Assembly (NCBI GenBank): GCA_039975755.1
Contig: JBDWGM010000090.1
Location: forward strand, 1 to 5,105
Reading direction: 5' to 3'
Length of the DNA stretch: 5,105 nt
DNA from: JABSSA01 sp039975755
Lineage (GTDB): Bacteria > Pseudomonadota > Alphaproteobacteria > Rhodobacterales > Rhodobacteraceae
Shown: positions 1 to 5,105 of the stretch, one piece after another
How positions within the stretch are numbered: position 1 is the stretch's first letter
Layout: every line of letters starts with the position of its first letter
Notes under the pieces: model-generated
Told to the model about the DNA's origin: nothing
What the model saw: the letters and a program-made list of their open reading frames with translations, nothing else
Database searches by the model: none
Translations under genes and position numbers: made by a program

Positions 1-1053
1 CAAATGGTGGCGCTGGAACAGGCCGCCGAACGTATTCGGGTATACCACGAACGACAACGCCCGGAAGATGCTGAGTGGACAGACGCAGCTGGGGCGACGC
101 TGGGCTGGCGATGGACTGCGGTCGAAGCGGCAGGTCTTTATGTCCCCGGTGGCTTGGCGTCTTACCCCTCATCGGTTTTGATGAACGCGATTCCTGCCAA
201 GGTCGCAGGGGTGGCGCGTTTGGCCATGGTTGTGCCTTCTCCTGATGGGGCGCTGAACCCGTTGGTTCTGGCTGCGGCAGACCTTGCGGGTGTTGACGAG
301 ATCTATCGTATTGGCGGGGCGCAGGCGATCGCGGCCTTGGCATATGGGACTGAAACCATTTCAGCCGTTGATAAAATTACAGGACCAGGCAATGCCTATG
401 TGGCGGCAGCAAAACGTCGTGTTTTTGGCGCTGTAGGCATTGATATGATCGCCGGACCGTCTGAAATTCTGGTTATTGCTGATGGCGATAACGATCCTGA
501 CTGGATCGCTCTGGATTTGATGAGCCAAGCCGAACACGACGAAAGCGCGCAATCACTTTTGATCACGACCGATCCCGATTTCGGTCGCGCGGTGGCCGCC
601 GCAGTCCAAACCCGCCTGTCGACGCTCGAACGCCGTGCGATTGCCGGTGCGTCATGGCGCGATTTCGGGGCAATTATCACTGTGCCCGACTTAGAAATGG
701 CGGCCGTCTTGTCGGATCGGATCGCACCTGAACATTTGGAGCTTTGTGTTGCTGATCCAGATGCGCTAAGTGCTCGCATCAAGCATGCGGGGGCTATTTT
801 TCTAGGCCAATGGACTCCAGAAGCCATCGGTGATTACGTCGGGGGGCCAAACCACGTTTTGCCCACGGCACGATCTGCCCGCTTTTCCTCTGGATTGTCT
901 GTTCTGGACTTTATGAAACGCACAACATTGGCTCGGATGACACCTGCGGCCTTGCGCATAATTGGACCTGCAGCAGAAACACTGGCCCAGACGGAGAGCC
1001 TGCAAGCACACGGATTGTCCGTCACCGCACGATTGCGCAAACTTAACGACTGA
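1..1053 (+). CDS. hisD: Histidinol dehydrogenase, 5'-truncated by window edge
   Basis: Catalyses the last two oxidations of histidine synthesis, L-histidinol to L-histidine via histidinal, with two NAD+; in the family it is a cytosolic zinc-dependent homodimer. The frame is open to the left edge, and about 83 N-terminal residues are missing compared with the 434-residue E. coli enzyme, so the ATG at base 4 is internal. Numbering from that Met, I see LYVPGG (45-50), GGAQAIAALAYGTE (104-117), DKITGPGNAYV (123-133) and AGPSEILVIAD (150-160). The zinc/catalytic set is complete: SQAEH with Gln175 and His178, PEHLE with Glu243 and His244, GDYVGGPNHVLPT with Asp277, and LQAHGLS with His336. These match E. 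coli Gln259, His262, Glu326, His327, Asp360 and His419. It ends in TGA with no terminator-like hairpin before the next gene, so it probably leads an operon with the two genes downstream. It appears intact and functional. Confidence 0.97.
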   Translation, partial: QMVALEQAAERIRVYHERQRPEDAEWTDAAGATLGWRWTAVEAAGLYVPGGLASYPSSVLMNAIPAKVAGVARLAMVVPSPDGALNPLVLAAADLAGVDEIYRIGGAQAIAALAYGTETISAVDKITGPGNAYVAAAKRRVFGAVGIDMIAGPSEILVIADGDNDPDWIALDLMSQAEHDESAQSLLITTDPDFGRAVAAAVQTRLSTLERRAIAGASWRDFGAIITVPDLEMAAVLSDRIAPEHLELCVADPDALSARIKHAGAIFLGQWTPEAIGDYVGGPNHVLPTARSARFSSGLSVLDFMKRTTLARMTPAALRIIGPAAETLAQTESLQAHGLSVTARLRKLND

Positions 1054-1133
1054 CTGTTGGGTGAAACGGTTGCTCTTGGGGGGGCTTCCGGGCTATGCAG
1101 CTTGGTAGGACGCATCGCCAAAAAGCTTTACTC

Positions 1134-1613
1134 ATGACTCGTATTTCGCAAATCTCCCTCGATGACAGTGGCTTGCCGCCGCCTACGCCAGAGATCGAGC
1201 AAGAGCGCAAAGTCGCAATCTTCGATTTACTCGAAGATAATAGTTTTGTTTTACCAACCCTAGCGGAGAGTCCGGCTTTGGATGGTCCATACCATGTAGA
1301 CCTTGCGATCCGCGACAAAAGGCTCGTTTTTGTGATACAAACGGAGGGCGCGGAAAATGCAGGTGAATTTCACCTGTCTTTGGGGCCTTTTCGGCAAGTG
1401 GTGAAAGACTATTTTCAAATCTGCCAAAGCTATTTTGACGCGGTTAAAAAATTACCCCCCAGTCAGATTGAAACAATTGATATGGCGCGGCGTGGAATTC
1501 ACAACGAGGGTGCGCGGGTACTGCAAGAGCGTCTTGAAGGAAAAGTCGAAGTTGACACGGACACGGCGCGGCGGCTTTTCACATTGATCTGTGTTCTTCA
1601 TTTTGGCGGCTAA
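1134..1613 (+). CDS. UPF0262 family protein, 159 aa
   Basis: This is a member of UPF0262, a conserved alphaproteobacterial family of unknown function. No biochemical role can be read from the sequence. Recognisable parts are LPPPTPEIEQERKVAIFDLLE (residues 14-34), the strongly conserved block FHLSLGPFRQVVKDYF (79-94), LPPSQIETIDMARRGIHNEG (107-126) and the C-terminal RRLFTLICVLHFGG. It has no signal peptide or membrane segment and is probably cytosolic. The start at 1134 (MTRISQISLDD) gives the usual family length. An in-frame ATG at 1095 would add 13 residues (MQLGRTHRQKALL) that do not look like the family; it lies 10 bases after a run of seven Gs at 1078-1084, which could act as a poor ribosome-binding site. 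Upstream of 1134 there is no clear Shine-Dalgarno, which fits translation following on from hisD 80 bases earlier. The stop codon abuts the next ATG, so translational coupling with the phosphatase gene is likely. Confidence 0.9.
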   Translation: MTRISQISLDDSGLPPPTPEIEQERKVAIFDLLEDNSFVLPTLAESPALDGPYHVDLAIRDKRLVFVIQTEGAENAGEFHLSLGPFRQVVKDYFQICQSYFDAVKKLPPSQIETIDMARRGIHNEGARVLQERLEGKVEVDTDTARRLFTLICVLHFGG

Positions 1614-2075
1614 ATGACACAAGAACTGCCACAGTCGGTTCTCTTTTGCTGCGATCACAACGCCGTCCGGTCTCCCATGGCTGAGGGTATCATGAAAAGG
1701 TTATATGGTACAGGGACTTACGTCCAATCGGTCGGAGTCATGAATGACTTGGAAATCGATGGATTTTCAATTGCTGTGTGCCAGGAGCTAGAGGTCGAGC
1801 TGTCTCGACATCGTTCCCGCAGCTTTGATGAGATGGAAAATTGGGGGGATGATCTGGGATCATTTGATCTGATCATCGCCCTAAGCCCAGCCAGTCAGCG
1901 GCGCGCCTTGGAACTTACCAGATTGTATAGCCTCACAGTTGAATACTGGCCTATTCTTGACCCGACAGGTTTAGGTGAGACGCGCGATGCTAAATTGGCC
2001 AGTTATCGACAAGCGCGCGATCAAATACACCAACGCCTAATCGAGCGATTTGGCGAACCTACCGAAACAACATAA
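1614..2075 (+). CDS. Low-molecular-weight protein tyrosine phosphatase-like protein
   Basis: A 153-residue cytosolic protein of the LMW-PTP/ArsC-like fold. The N-terminal strand and P-loop VLFCCDHNAVRSPMAE (residues 9-24) carry the Cx5R(S/T) signature, with Cys13 as nucleophile and Arg19 and Ser20 closing the phosphate loop. The general-acid aspartate is most likely Asp116 in PILDPTG, in the usual DP context. The protein dephosphorylates phosphotyrosine or a small phosphoester in known relatives; its substrate here is unknown. Although the P-loop resembles arsenate reductases (VCVHNSARS), the only other cysteines are Cys12 and Cys56. The late redox cysteine pair of thioredoxin-linked ArsC is missing, so arsenate reduction by that mechanism is unlikely. 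The ATG immediately follows the UPF0262 TAA (TAAATG), and a GGCGG just upstream may serve as a weak ribosome-binding site. In Rhodobacterales I expect this gene to be followed by infA; here a convergent peroxidase gene begins 14 bases on. Confidence 0.87.
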   Translation: MTQELPQSVLFCCDHNAVRSPMAEGIMKRLYGTGTYVQSVGVMNDLEIDGFSIAVCQELEVELSRHRSRSFDEMENWGDDLGSFDLIIALSPASQRRALELTRLYSLTVEYWPILDPTGLGETRDAKLASYRQARDQIHQRLIERFGEPTETT

Positions 2076-2090
2076 GTTGATTGTTCCGGT
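2061..2090. repeat. Inverted repeat between convergent gene ends
   Basis: ACCGAAACAA (2061-2070) and TTGTTCCGGT (2081-2090) are inverted copies of 10 bases with one mismatch, separated by a 10-base loop that contains the phosphatase stop codon. The second arm touches the stop codon of the minus-strand peroxidase gene. The position suggests a shared structure stopping transcription from both sides. However, there is no T-run on either side and the middle of the stem is AT-rich, so it is a poor intrinsic terminator. A repeat of this quality could occur by chance somewhere in 5 kb. Confidence 0.3.
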
Positions 2091-3652
2091 CATTCAGGCG
2101 ACCATTCGGCTCTCGTCATGGAGATGAAAGTATCCCCAAGGCCCCCTTCGACATTTCGAGCAAGCACGTCTTTTAATCGCTGTGTTTCATGTATTGCTGA
2201 CCAACCAACCGCTGAAAAGGTCGATTTCTTGAACACATGTTCCGATAACAGTGGGTTTGTCAGGGCCTGACTGAAGGCATCAAGGGCGACAAAAACCAAT
2301 ACGAGGTTCGGCAACGGGCTATTGGCGACGCGATCCTGACAGAACAAGCCGACATGGAAATCAACATCCCGAGGATGTTCATAGAGTTTCGCCAGCTTGC
2401 TTGCGATCTTCGGATCAGATGAAATCTCATCGAAGGTTTCTGGTCGGGGCTGGCTCATGTAATAGCAATAGTCTGAAAAGCTGGCCAGATTGCAGAATCT
2501 ATCTTGCTCGATAGATGCTTTTTCGATGTGTAAAAGCGCTTCCGCCGTGTTGTGAGGACCAAGTTCGCCAGCTTGAGTTTTACACAAGCCGGCAAACCCC
2601 TCTAGTAGACCATCTTCGAGAAGCAACGCGTTGTTTAGAAATGTTTTATGTACTGGCACATCCTCACCACCCCATTTGATCGTATCAGGTATCAGCGCAT
2701 GCCACCGATAAAGCAGGCTAAATTCAGTCGTGATCCAGTTCGGCTTGTTCCAAGGCGCGTTCCAAGCGACTGATGGGTCCGCACGCAAGTTAAAAGGCAT
2801 GGGGGAGATGTGGTTGATGTAATCCTCCACAATAATTTTGATAAAAATCACAATGACCGTATTGCGGGCCGTTTCGAAAACCCGATTGTCATCCCATTTT
2901 GGATTTTGTTCTTCGATTACGGCTGCCAGACGATTGTGTTCGCGCAAAAATACAGTGTTCAGCATGGCGACCTGTGGTACCGAATTTGCTCGATCACCGC
3001 CAAAAGCGAACAAGGATGCGCGAATTTCTTTGGTCGCCTCGCTTGCCCCGAGTGGGACGTCCAACACTTTAAACTGCGGATCGACCCTGCCTTTTTTGTA
3101 AAGGAACGGCGCGTATTCTTCGCCCTTGATGGTCTGGGATTTTAGTCGCCCTTTACTGCCGAACTCTTCGGATTTTACCCTCAGCGCATCCGTCTGAGCC
3201 GGTGTGCGGCCATACAACGGGCAGAGATCTATTTCGTGGTTGGATGTGTTGCGTTGCAGTCGCTTTTCTTGTGTTTCGCCTGCTGGCGTTAGATGTTCAG
3301 ATTCTGTCCGGATAAAACCATCTGTTAAATACTGTGCAAAGGCCGGAAAGAGGCAGGTGGATTTCGGGCAAAGCCGTTGTTTTCCGTTTTCCCGCGCAAA
3401 CAGAGATATTAAGTCGTCAGGGGTCGGTGCGGTTGCACGCGGGCGCGGCGCAAGATGCCGCCCGCTCCATTGTTTGTCGGTCAACCCAGGCCAGCAAACG
3501 TAATCGTGTCGTGTACTTAGCGGATGTGGTCGTGCCCTGGCACGGTTCACGACACGGTTGATTGCCCAGCCATTGACCCAACGCGCCAGTAAAGGGAGGG
3601 ATTCAACAAAAGAGAAAAGGGATTTTTGAGTCTCGTAAGAGAGGAAGGACAT
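2090..3652 (-). CDS. Cyclooxygenase-like haem peroxidase-family dioxygenase
   Basis: A 520-residue animal-type haem peroxidase-family protein resembling prostaglandin H synthase (COX), which oxygenates polyunsaturated fatty acids. Residues 12-36 form an amphipathic segment (FVESLPLLARWVNGW) like the COX membrane-binding helices. FPAFAQYLTDGFIRT (102-116) aligns without gaps with COX FAFFAQHFTHQFFKT: Gln107 keeps Gln203, but Asp111 replaces distal His207. Next come NHEIDLCPLYG (138-148), LREHNR (236-241), IKIIVEDY (271-278, Tyr278 = COX Tyr348) and LLYRWHALIPDT (313-324, Tyr315 = catalytic Tyr385, His318 = proximal haem ligand His388). NNALLLEDG and KKSTFSAVGW match the COX C-terminal region. 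COX Tyr355 appears to be Met285. There is no signal peptide and no EGF domain, so it is probably cytoplasmic and perhaps membrane-associated. An AAGG lies 10 bases before the ATG. I infer fatty-acid dioxygenase activity; the substrate is unknown. A peroxidase-only or degenerate role is possible. Confidence 0.9.
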   Translation of the reverse strand: MSFLSYETQKSLFSFVESLPLLARWVNGWAINRVVNRARARPHPLSTRHDYVCWPGLTDKQWSGRHLAPRPRATAPTPDDLISLFARENGKQRLCPKSTCLFPAFAQYLTDGFIRTESEHLTPAGETQEKRLQRNTSNHEIDLCPLYGRTPAQTDALRVKSEEFGSKGRLKSQTIKGEEYAPFLYKKGRVDPQFKVLDVPLGASEATKEIRASLFAFGGDRANSVPQVAMLNTVFLREHNRLAAVIEEQNPKWDDNRVFETARNTVIVIFIKIIVEDYINHISPMPFNLRADPSVAWNAPWNKPNWITTEFSLLYRWHALIPDTIKWGGEDVPVHKTFLNNALLLEDGLLEGFAGLCKTQAGELGPHNTAEALLHIEKASIEQDRFCNLASFSDYCYYMSQPRPETFDEISSDPKIASKLAKLYEHPRDVDFHVGLFCQDRVANSPLPNLVLVFVALDAFSQALTNPLLSEHVFKKSTFSAVGWSAIHETQRLKDVLARNVEGGLGDTFISMTRAEWSPE

Positions 3653-3676
3653 AAGCGAGCAACCTTAAAATAGACA

Positions 3677-3691
3677 TCAACTATGTGTTGA
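3677..3691. promoter_or_regulatory. Candidate operator upstream of peroxidase gene
   Basis: TCAAC-TATGT-GTTGA is an interrupted palindrome with 5-base arms, lying 25-39 bases upstream of the peroxidase start codon. It would be well placed for a dimeric regulator acting on this gene's promoter. A second dyad of the same geometry but different sequence (AGTTA-N5-TAACT) lies at 3721-3735, with its centre 44 bases away. Short dyads like these are common by chance, and no regulator gene is adjacent, so this is only a pointer. Confidence 0.2.
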
Positions 3692-3974
3692 GCATCTCGC
3701 AATGTGCAGAATTTTTCTAGAGTTATTTTGTAACTATCGCTCCGGGGAACCCTAAATGAGGTGTTGGAGACGTTTAATGCAGCCGGTTTGGCTGATGCTC
3801 CATGGCCGTTTTTCCGCATTGCTGACACAGCAGAGAAGGGGAAACGGTGGATGTGAAGCAACCTATTCCCAGTTATGAACGCTTAAGGCAGGGAAAACCC
3901 GGGATCGCACGTGGATCCAGATGTACGGGGCATTTGGTCCAGTTTCTTGTAACAGAAAGCAGCATAAGAAGTGA

Positions 3975-3999
3975 AAACCGCTGCTGGATTTACAGCAAC
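3975..3999 (-). terminator. Candidate intrinsic terminator of the lipoprotein gene
   Basis: On the minus strand, 25 bases after the lipoprotein stop codon, GTTGCTG pairs with CAGCAGC (7 bp, one G-U) around a six-base loop. The stem is followed by GGTTTTC, a short and interrupted T-run. Position and orientation fit the end of the lipoprotein transcript and would separate it from the peroxidase gene downstream. The weak T-run keeps confidence moderate. Confidence 0.4.
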
Positions 4000-4024
4000 C
4001 AGATATGATATTTTCAATCTGTTT

Positions 4025-4429
4025 TCAGCTGGTCGAACACATTTTTTCGGCGGTGTCTGCAAATGCCGCCCACACACTCCAAAATCGTTCGTTTTCTCTT
4101 GAATCCGACAGCTTCATTGCCTGTACACGCTCTGGATTGCCAAACATGCGCGCGCCGCGTTTTTGATCCGCTGCATTCAACGTGCGATTTGCTGCGACTT
4201 GAAGGCAGCCGCATGTGCCGAGGCTTGCGCGTCGTAAATTTTGCGACACACATGCAGTACTAATTGGGCCCGCCGCAGCCCGTGGGCGTGTGTCAGGATT
4301 GGACGGAAACGTGGAGGAGTTTGTTTGCGACGTACTGGAACTGCAAGCAACCAACAGTATGGATGCTAGGGTTGTTATGAGCGTAGCGCGTAAAGGCGAC
4401 GGTGATATAGCCGAGAGTGCAGAGTTCAT
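4025..4429 (-). CDS. Small predicted lipoprotein with four-cysteine domain
   Basis: A 134-residue predicted lipoprotein. The N-terminus has Arg14, a hydrophobic run to residue 28 and a lipobox L26-V27-A28-C29. Ser at +2 would favour outer-membrane sorting by the Lol rule. A Ser/Thr-rich linker (30-54) leads to a domain ISTAC...CGCLQVAANRTL..ADQ.......NPERVQAMKLSD...ERFW..WAAFADTAEKMC, with Cys60, Cys73, Cys75 and Cys131 likely to form disulfides in the periplasm. From memory this matches small Rhodobacteraceae envelope proteins often labelled 'arginine transporter', a name I do not think is supported by the sequence; most of those have a plain Sec signal rather than a lipobox. The function is unknown. 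ATG 4429 is the only usable start, because an in-frame TAG lies eight codons upstream. No Shine-Dalgarno is correctly spaced: an AGGAG lies 26 bases before the ATG, too far. The gene lies 60 bases after the porin stop on the same strand. Confidence 0.78.
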   Translation of the reverse strand: MNSALSAISPSPLRATLITTLASILLVACSSSTSQTNSSTFPSNPDTRPRAAAGPISTACVSQNLRRASLGTCGCLQVAANRTLNAADQKRGARMFGNPERVQAMKLSDSRENERFWSVWAAFADTAEKMCSTS

Positions 4430-4438
4430 ATCTGCACT
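4416..4438 (-). promoter_or_regulatory. Hairpin with the lipoprotein start codon in its loop
   Basis: AGTGCAGA (4416-4423) and TCTGCACT (4431-4438) are perfect inverted 8-base arms around a 7-base loop. Read on the minus-strand mRNA, the loop is UAUGAAC and contains the AUG of the lipoprotein gene, while the 5' arm covers the place where a ribosome-binding site should be. If it folds it could hold translation initiation in check, or present the AUG in a loop. As DNA it is equally a 23-bp dyad that a repressor could bind. Confidence 0.4.
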
Positions 4439-4457
4439 ATGGCTGAACCACTAAGCT

Positions 4458-4471
4458 CCTGCAATTGCAGG
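4458..4471. repeat. 14-bp perfect palindrome between porin and lipoprotein genes
   Basis: CCTGCAATTGCAGG is its own reverse complement and lies 18 bases beyond the porin stop codon, on the way to the lipoprotein start. As RNA it forms a 5-bp GC-rich stem with an AAUU loop, but no T-run follows on the minus strand, so it is not a typical terminator. Flanking GAACC (4445-4449) and GGTTC (4470-4474) form a second, overlapping inverted pair that would compete with it. It could be a regulator site, an RNA 3'-end stabiliser for the porin message, or chance. Confidence 0.45.
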
Positions 4472-4489
4472 TTCGAAAAACTTAATACT

Positions 4490-5105
4490 TTAGAATTTCA
4501 GCCGTGCGCCGACGACGATCAGGTCTATGTCTTCGAAGTTTGTCCCGCGCGTATCCAATTCGAAAGTACGGTAGCTGGCATAAAGTTCGAGATTATAGGC
4601 ATCAACCCGTTGCACAGCGGAGATCGCATAGGACGTGCTGTCTGACGAGTCACCGGAGAAATCATCCCCTTCGTAGATGTCGAAGGATAGTGCGGTGGAC
4701 CCGGCGCTCAGCCAGTTCTGTTGGTAGCCGAATTTCGCGTATACATAGCTCGCATCGCTTTCTTCCGGCCGACCTGCTGCGATCGCAACGCTTGTTCCCG
4801 TCGCTGCATGACGCATGGCAAAGGAACCCGCTAAGATGCGTTCATTCTCACCTTGATCAACATCGATCCACTGATAGGCCAAACGTCCATCGACCCCGAT
4901 CCCGTCATAGTCCTTGCCATACCGGATGCCGACGTCTGTGAATGTGCGATCGTCATCCTGATTGAGCTCTTCTTCACCCCAAGACGCACTGGCGGTGAAG
5001 CCATTTAAATCCGGTGTATCATACCGCACCCTCAGACGCCGCGCGCCGTCAAAGGCACCAAACGTGCTGCCAATGCTGGTTCCGGAAAGAGCGCCATCCT
5101 TGGGG
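4490..5105 (-). CDS. Outer-membrane porin, C-terminal part
   Basis: A gram-negative porin whose beta-barrel forms a passive channel for small hydrophilic solutes in the outer membrane. The frame is open to the right edge, so the start and signal peptide lie outside; 204 residues are visible, probably about two-thirds of the protein. A GTG at 5029 is internal, because porin-like sequence (LSGTSIGSTFGAFDGARRLRV) continues upstream of it. Typical features are RVRYDTPDLNGFTASASWG, alternating hydrophobic/polar strands joined by acidic turns (EEELNQDDD, GDDFSGDSSDS), AKFGYQQNWLSAGSTALSFDIYEG, LELYASYRTFELD, and a last strand VVGARLKF ending in Phe, the BAM recognition signature. The pattern matches the alphaproteobacterial general porins. 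The lipoprotein gene follows 60 bases downstream on the same strand. Solute specificity cannot be told from this fragment. Confidence 0.9.
   Translation of the reverse strand, partial: PKDGALSGTSIGSTFGAFDGARRLRVRYDTPDLNGFTASASWGEEELNQDDDRTFTDVGIRYGKDYDGIGVDGRLAYQWIDVDQGENERILAGSFAMRHAATGTSVAIAAGRPEESDASYVYAKFGYQQNWLSAGSTALSFDIYEGDDFSGDSSDSTSYAISAVQRVDAYNLELYASYRTFELDTRGTNFEDIDLIVVGARLKF

Larger units (their letters stand above)
3653..4024. other. Intergenic stretch without a convincing gene
   Basis: This stretch lies between the peroxidase start and the lipoprotein stop. Its right part must hold the end of the lipoprotein transcript, and the part next to 3652 the promoter and leader of the peroxidase gene. 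I could not place a well-spaced -35/-10 pair with confidence. The part next to the peroxidase gene is AT-rich and contains two interrupted palindromes with 5-base arms and 5-base spacers: AGTTA-N5-TAACT at 3721-3735 and TCAAC-N5-GTTGA at 3677-3691. Only short open frames exist. One plus-strand frame, 3734-3856, has a protein-like stretch but no good start. Nothing resembling tRNA, an insertion-sequence end or a known small RNA was seen. Confidence 0.6.

Noticed and set aside
396..827. Minus-strand 143-codon open frame inside hisD
   Set aside because: It lies antisense to a clear hisD with all catalytic motifs; its Ser/Ala/Arg-rich product resembles no family and is a by-product of hisD codon bias.
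1620..1700. Arsenate reductase identity for the phosphatase
   Set aside because: The P-loop is ArsC-like, but the second and third redox cysteines of thioredoxin-linked ArsC are absent and no ars genes are nearby.
2090..3652. Plant-type fatty-acid alpha-dioxygenase identity for the peroxidase
   Set aside because: The spacing and wording of the LREHNR, EDY and YRWHALIPDT motifs follow COX more closely than alpha-dioxygenases, so COX-like is the better call.
3547..3861. Minus-strand 104-codon open frame overlapping the peroxidase start
   Set aside because: It overlaps the 5' end of the well-supported peroxidase gene in another frame, has no recognisable domain and no ribosome-binding site that I could support.
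3883..4077. Minus-strand 64-codon frame, and a 30-codon frame at 3873-3965
   Set aside because: Neither resembles a known protein; the first overlaps the end of the lipoprotein gene and both overlap or abut the candidate terminator.
4063..4454. Plus-strand frames of 66 and 79 codons over the lipoprotein gene
   Set aside because: They are antisense to a gene with a lipobox and conserved cysteine domain, and have no features of their own.
4466..4485. tRNA T-arm-like GGTTCGA
   Set aside because: The bases around it do not form a cloverleaf, and there is no acceptor or anticodon stem at the right distance.
4504..4941. Plus-strand 145-codon open frame over the porin gene
   Set aside because: The product is Arg/Ser/His-rich with no domain, whereas the opposite strand encodes a well-formed porin ending in the expected Phe.

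Overview
The window looks like chromosomal DNA of an alphaproteobacterium of the Roseobacter/Rhodobacteraceae group. The evidence is the run hisD, UPF0262, low-molecular-weight phosphatase (a gene order I know from Rhodobacterales), a porin of the alphaproteobacterial general type, and a small four-cysteine envelope protein of a kind often seen in this group. Base composition is moderate for that group, with AT-richer intergenic DNA. No RNA gene, insertion sequence, CRISPR array or replication origin was found.

Layout. Plus strand, 1-2075: the 3' four-fifths of hisD (histidinol dehydrogenase, cut by the left edge), then a UPF0262 protein, then a low-molecular-weight protein tyrosine phosphatase-like protein whose ATG directly follows the UPF0262 stop. 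These three read as one operon. Minus strand, 2090-3652: a 520-residue haem peroxidase-family protein, convergent with the phosphatase and separated from it by only 14 bases. From 3653 to 4024 there is an AT-rich stretch with no convincing gene; it holds a candidate operator and a candidate terminator. Minus strand, 4025-4429: a small predicted lipoprotein. Minus strand, 4490 to the right edge: the C-terminal part of an outer-membrane porin. Porin, lipoprotein and peroxidase are therefore all read leftwards; porin and lipoprotein are only 60 bases apart and could share a transcript.

The most notable gene is the peroxidase-family protein. It aligns by eye along most of its length with animal prostaglandin H synthase (cyclooxygenase, COX). 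It retains the equivalents of the catalytic tyrosine (Tyr385), the proximal haem histidine (His388), Tyr348 and the distal glutamine (Gln203), and even a COX-like N-terminal amphipathic segment. However, Asp stands where COX has its distal haem histidine (His207). It is thus a candidate bacterial oxylipin-forming dioxygenase with an altered peroxidase site. It sits where I would expect infA to follow the phosphatase gene, so it may mark an insertion or rearrangement. Bacterial COX-like proteins as such have been reported before; the distal-site change and the location are what deserve a second look.

Other points of interest are a hairpin that places the lipoprotein start codon in its loop, and a 14-bp perfect palindrome between porin and lipoprotein. 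Both are close to what chance allows in 5 kb, so only their positions make them noteworthy.
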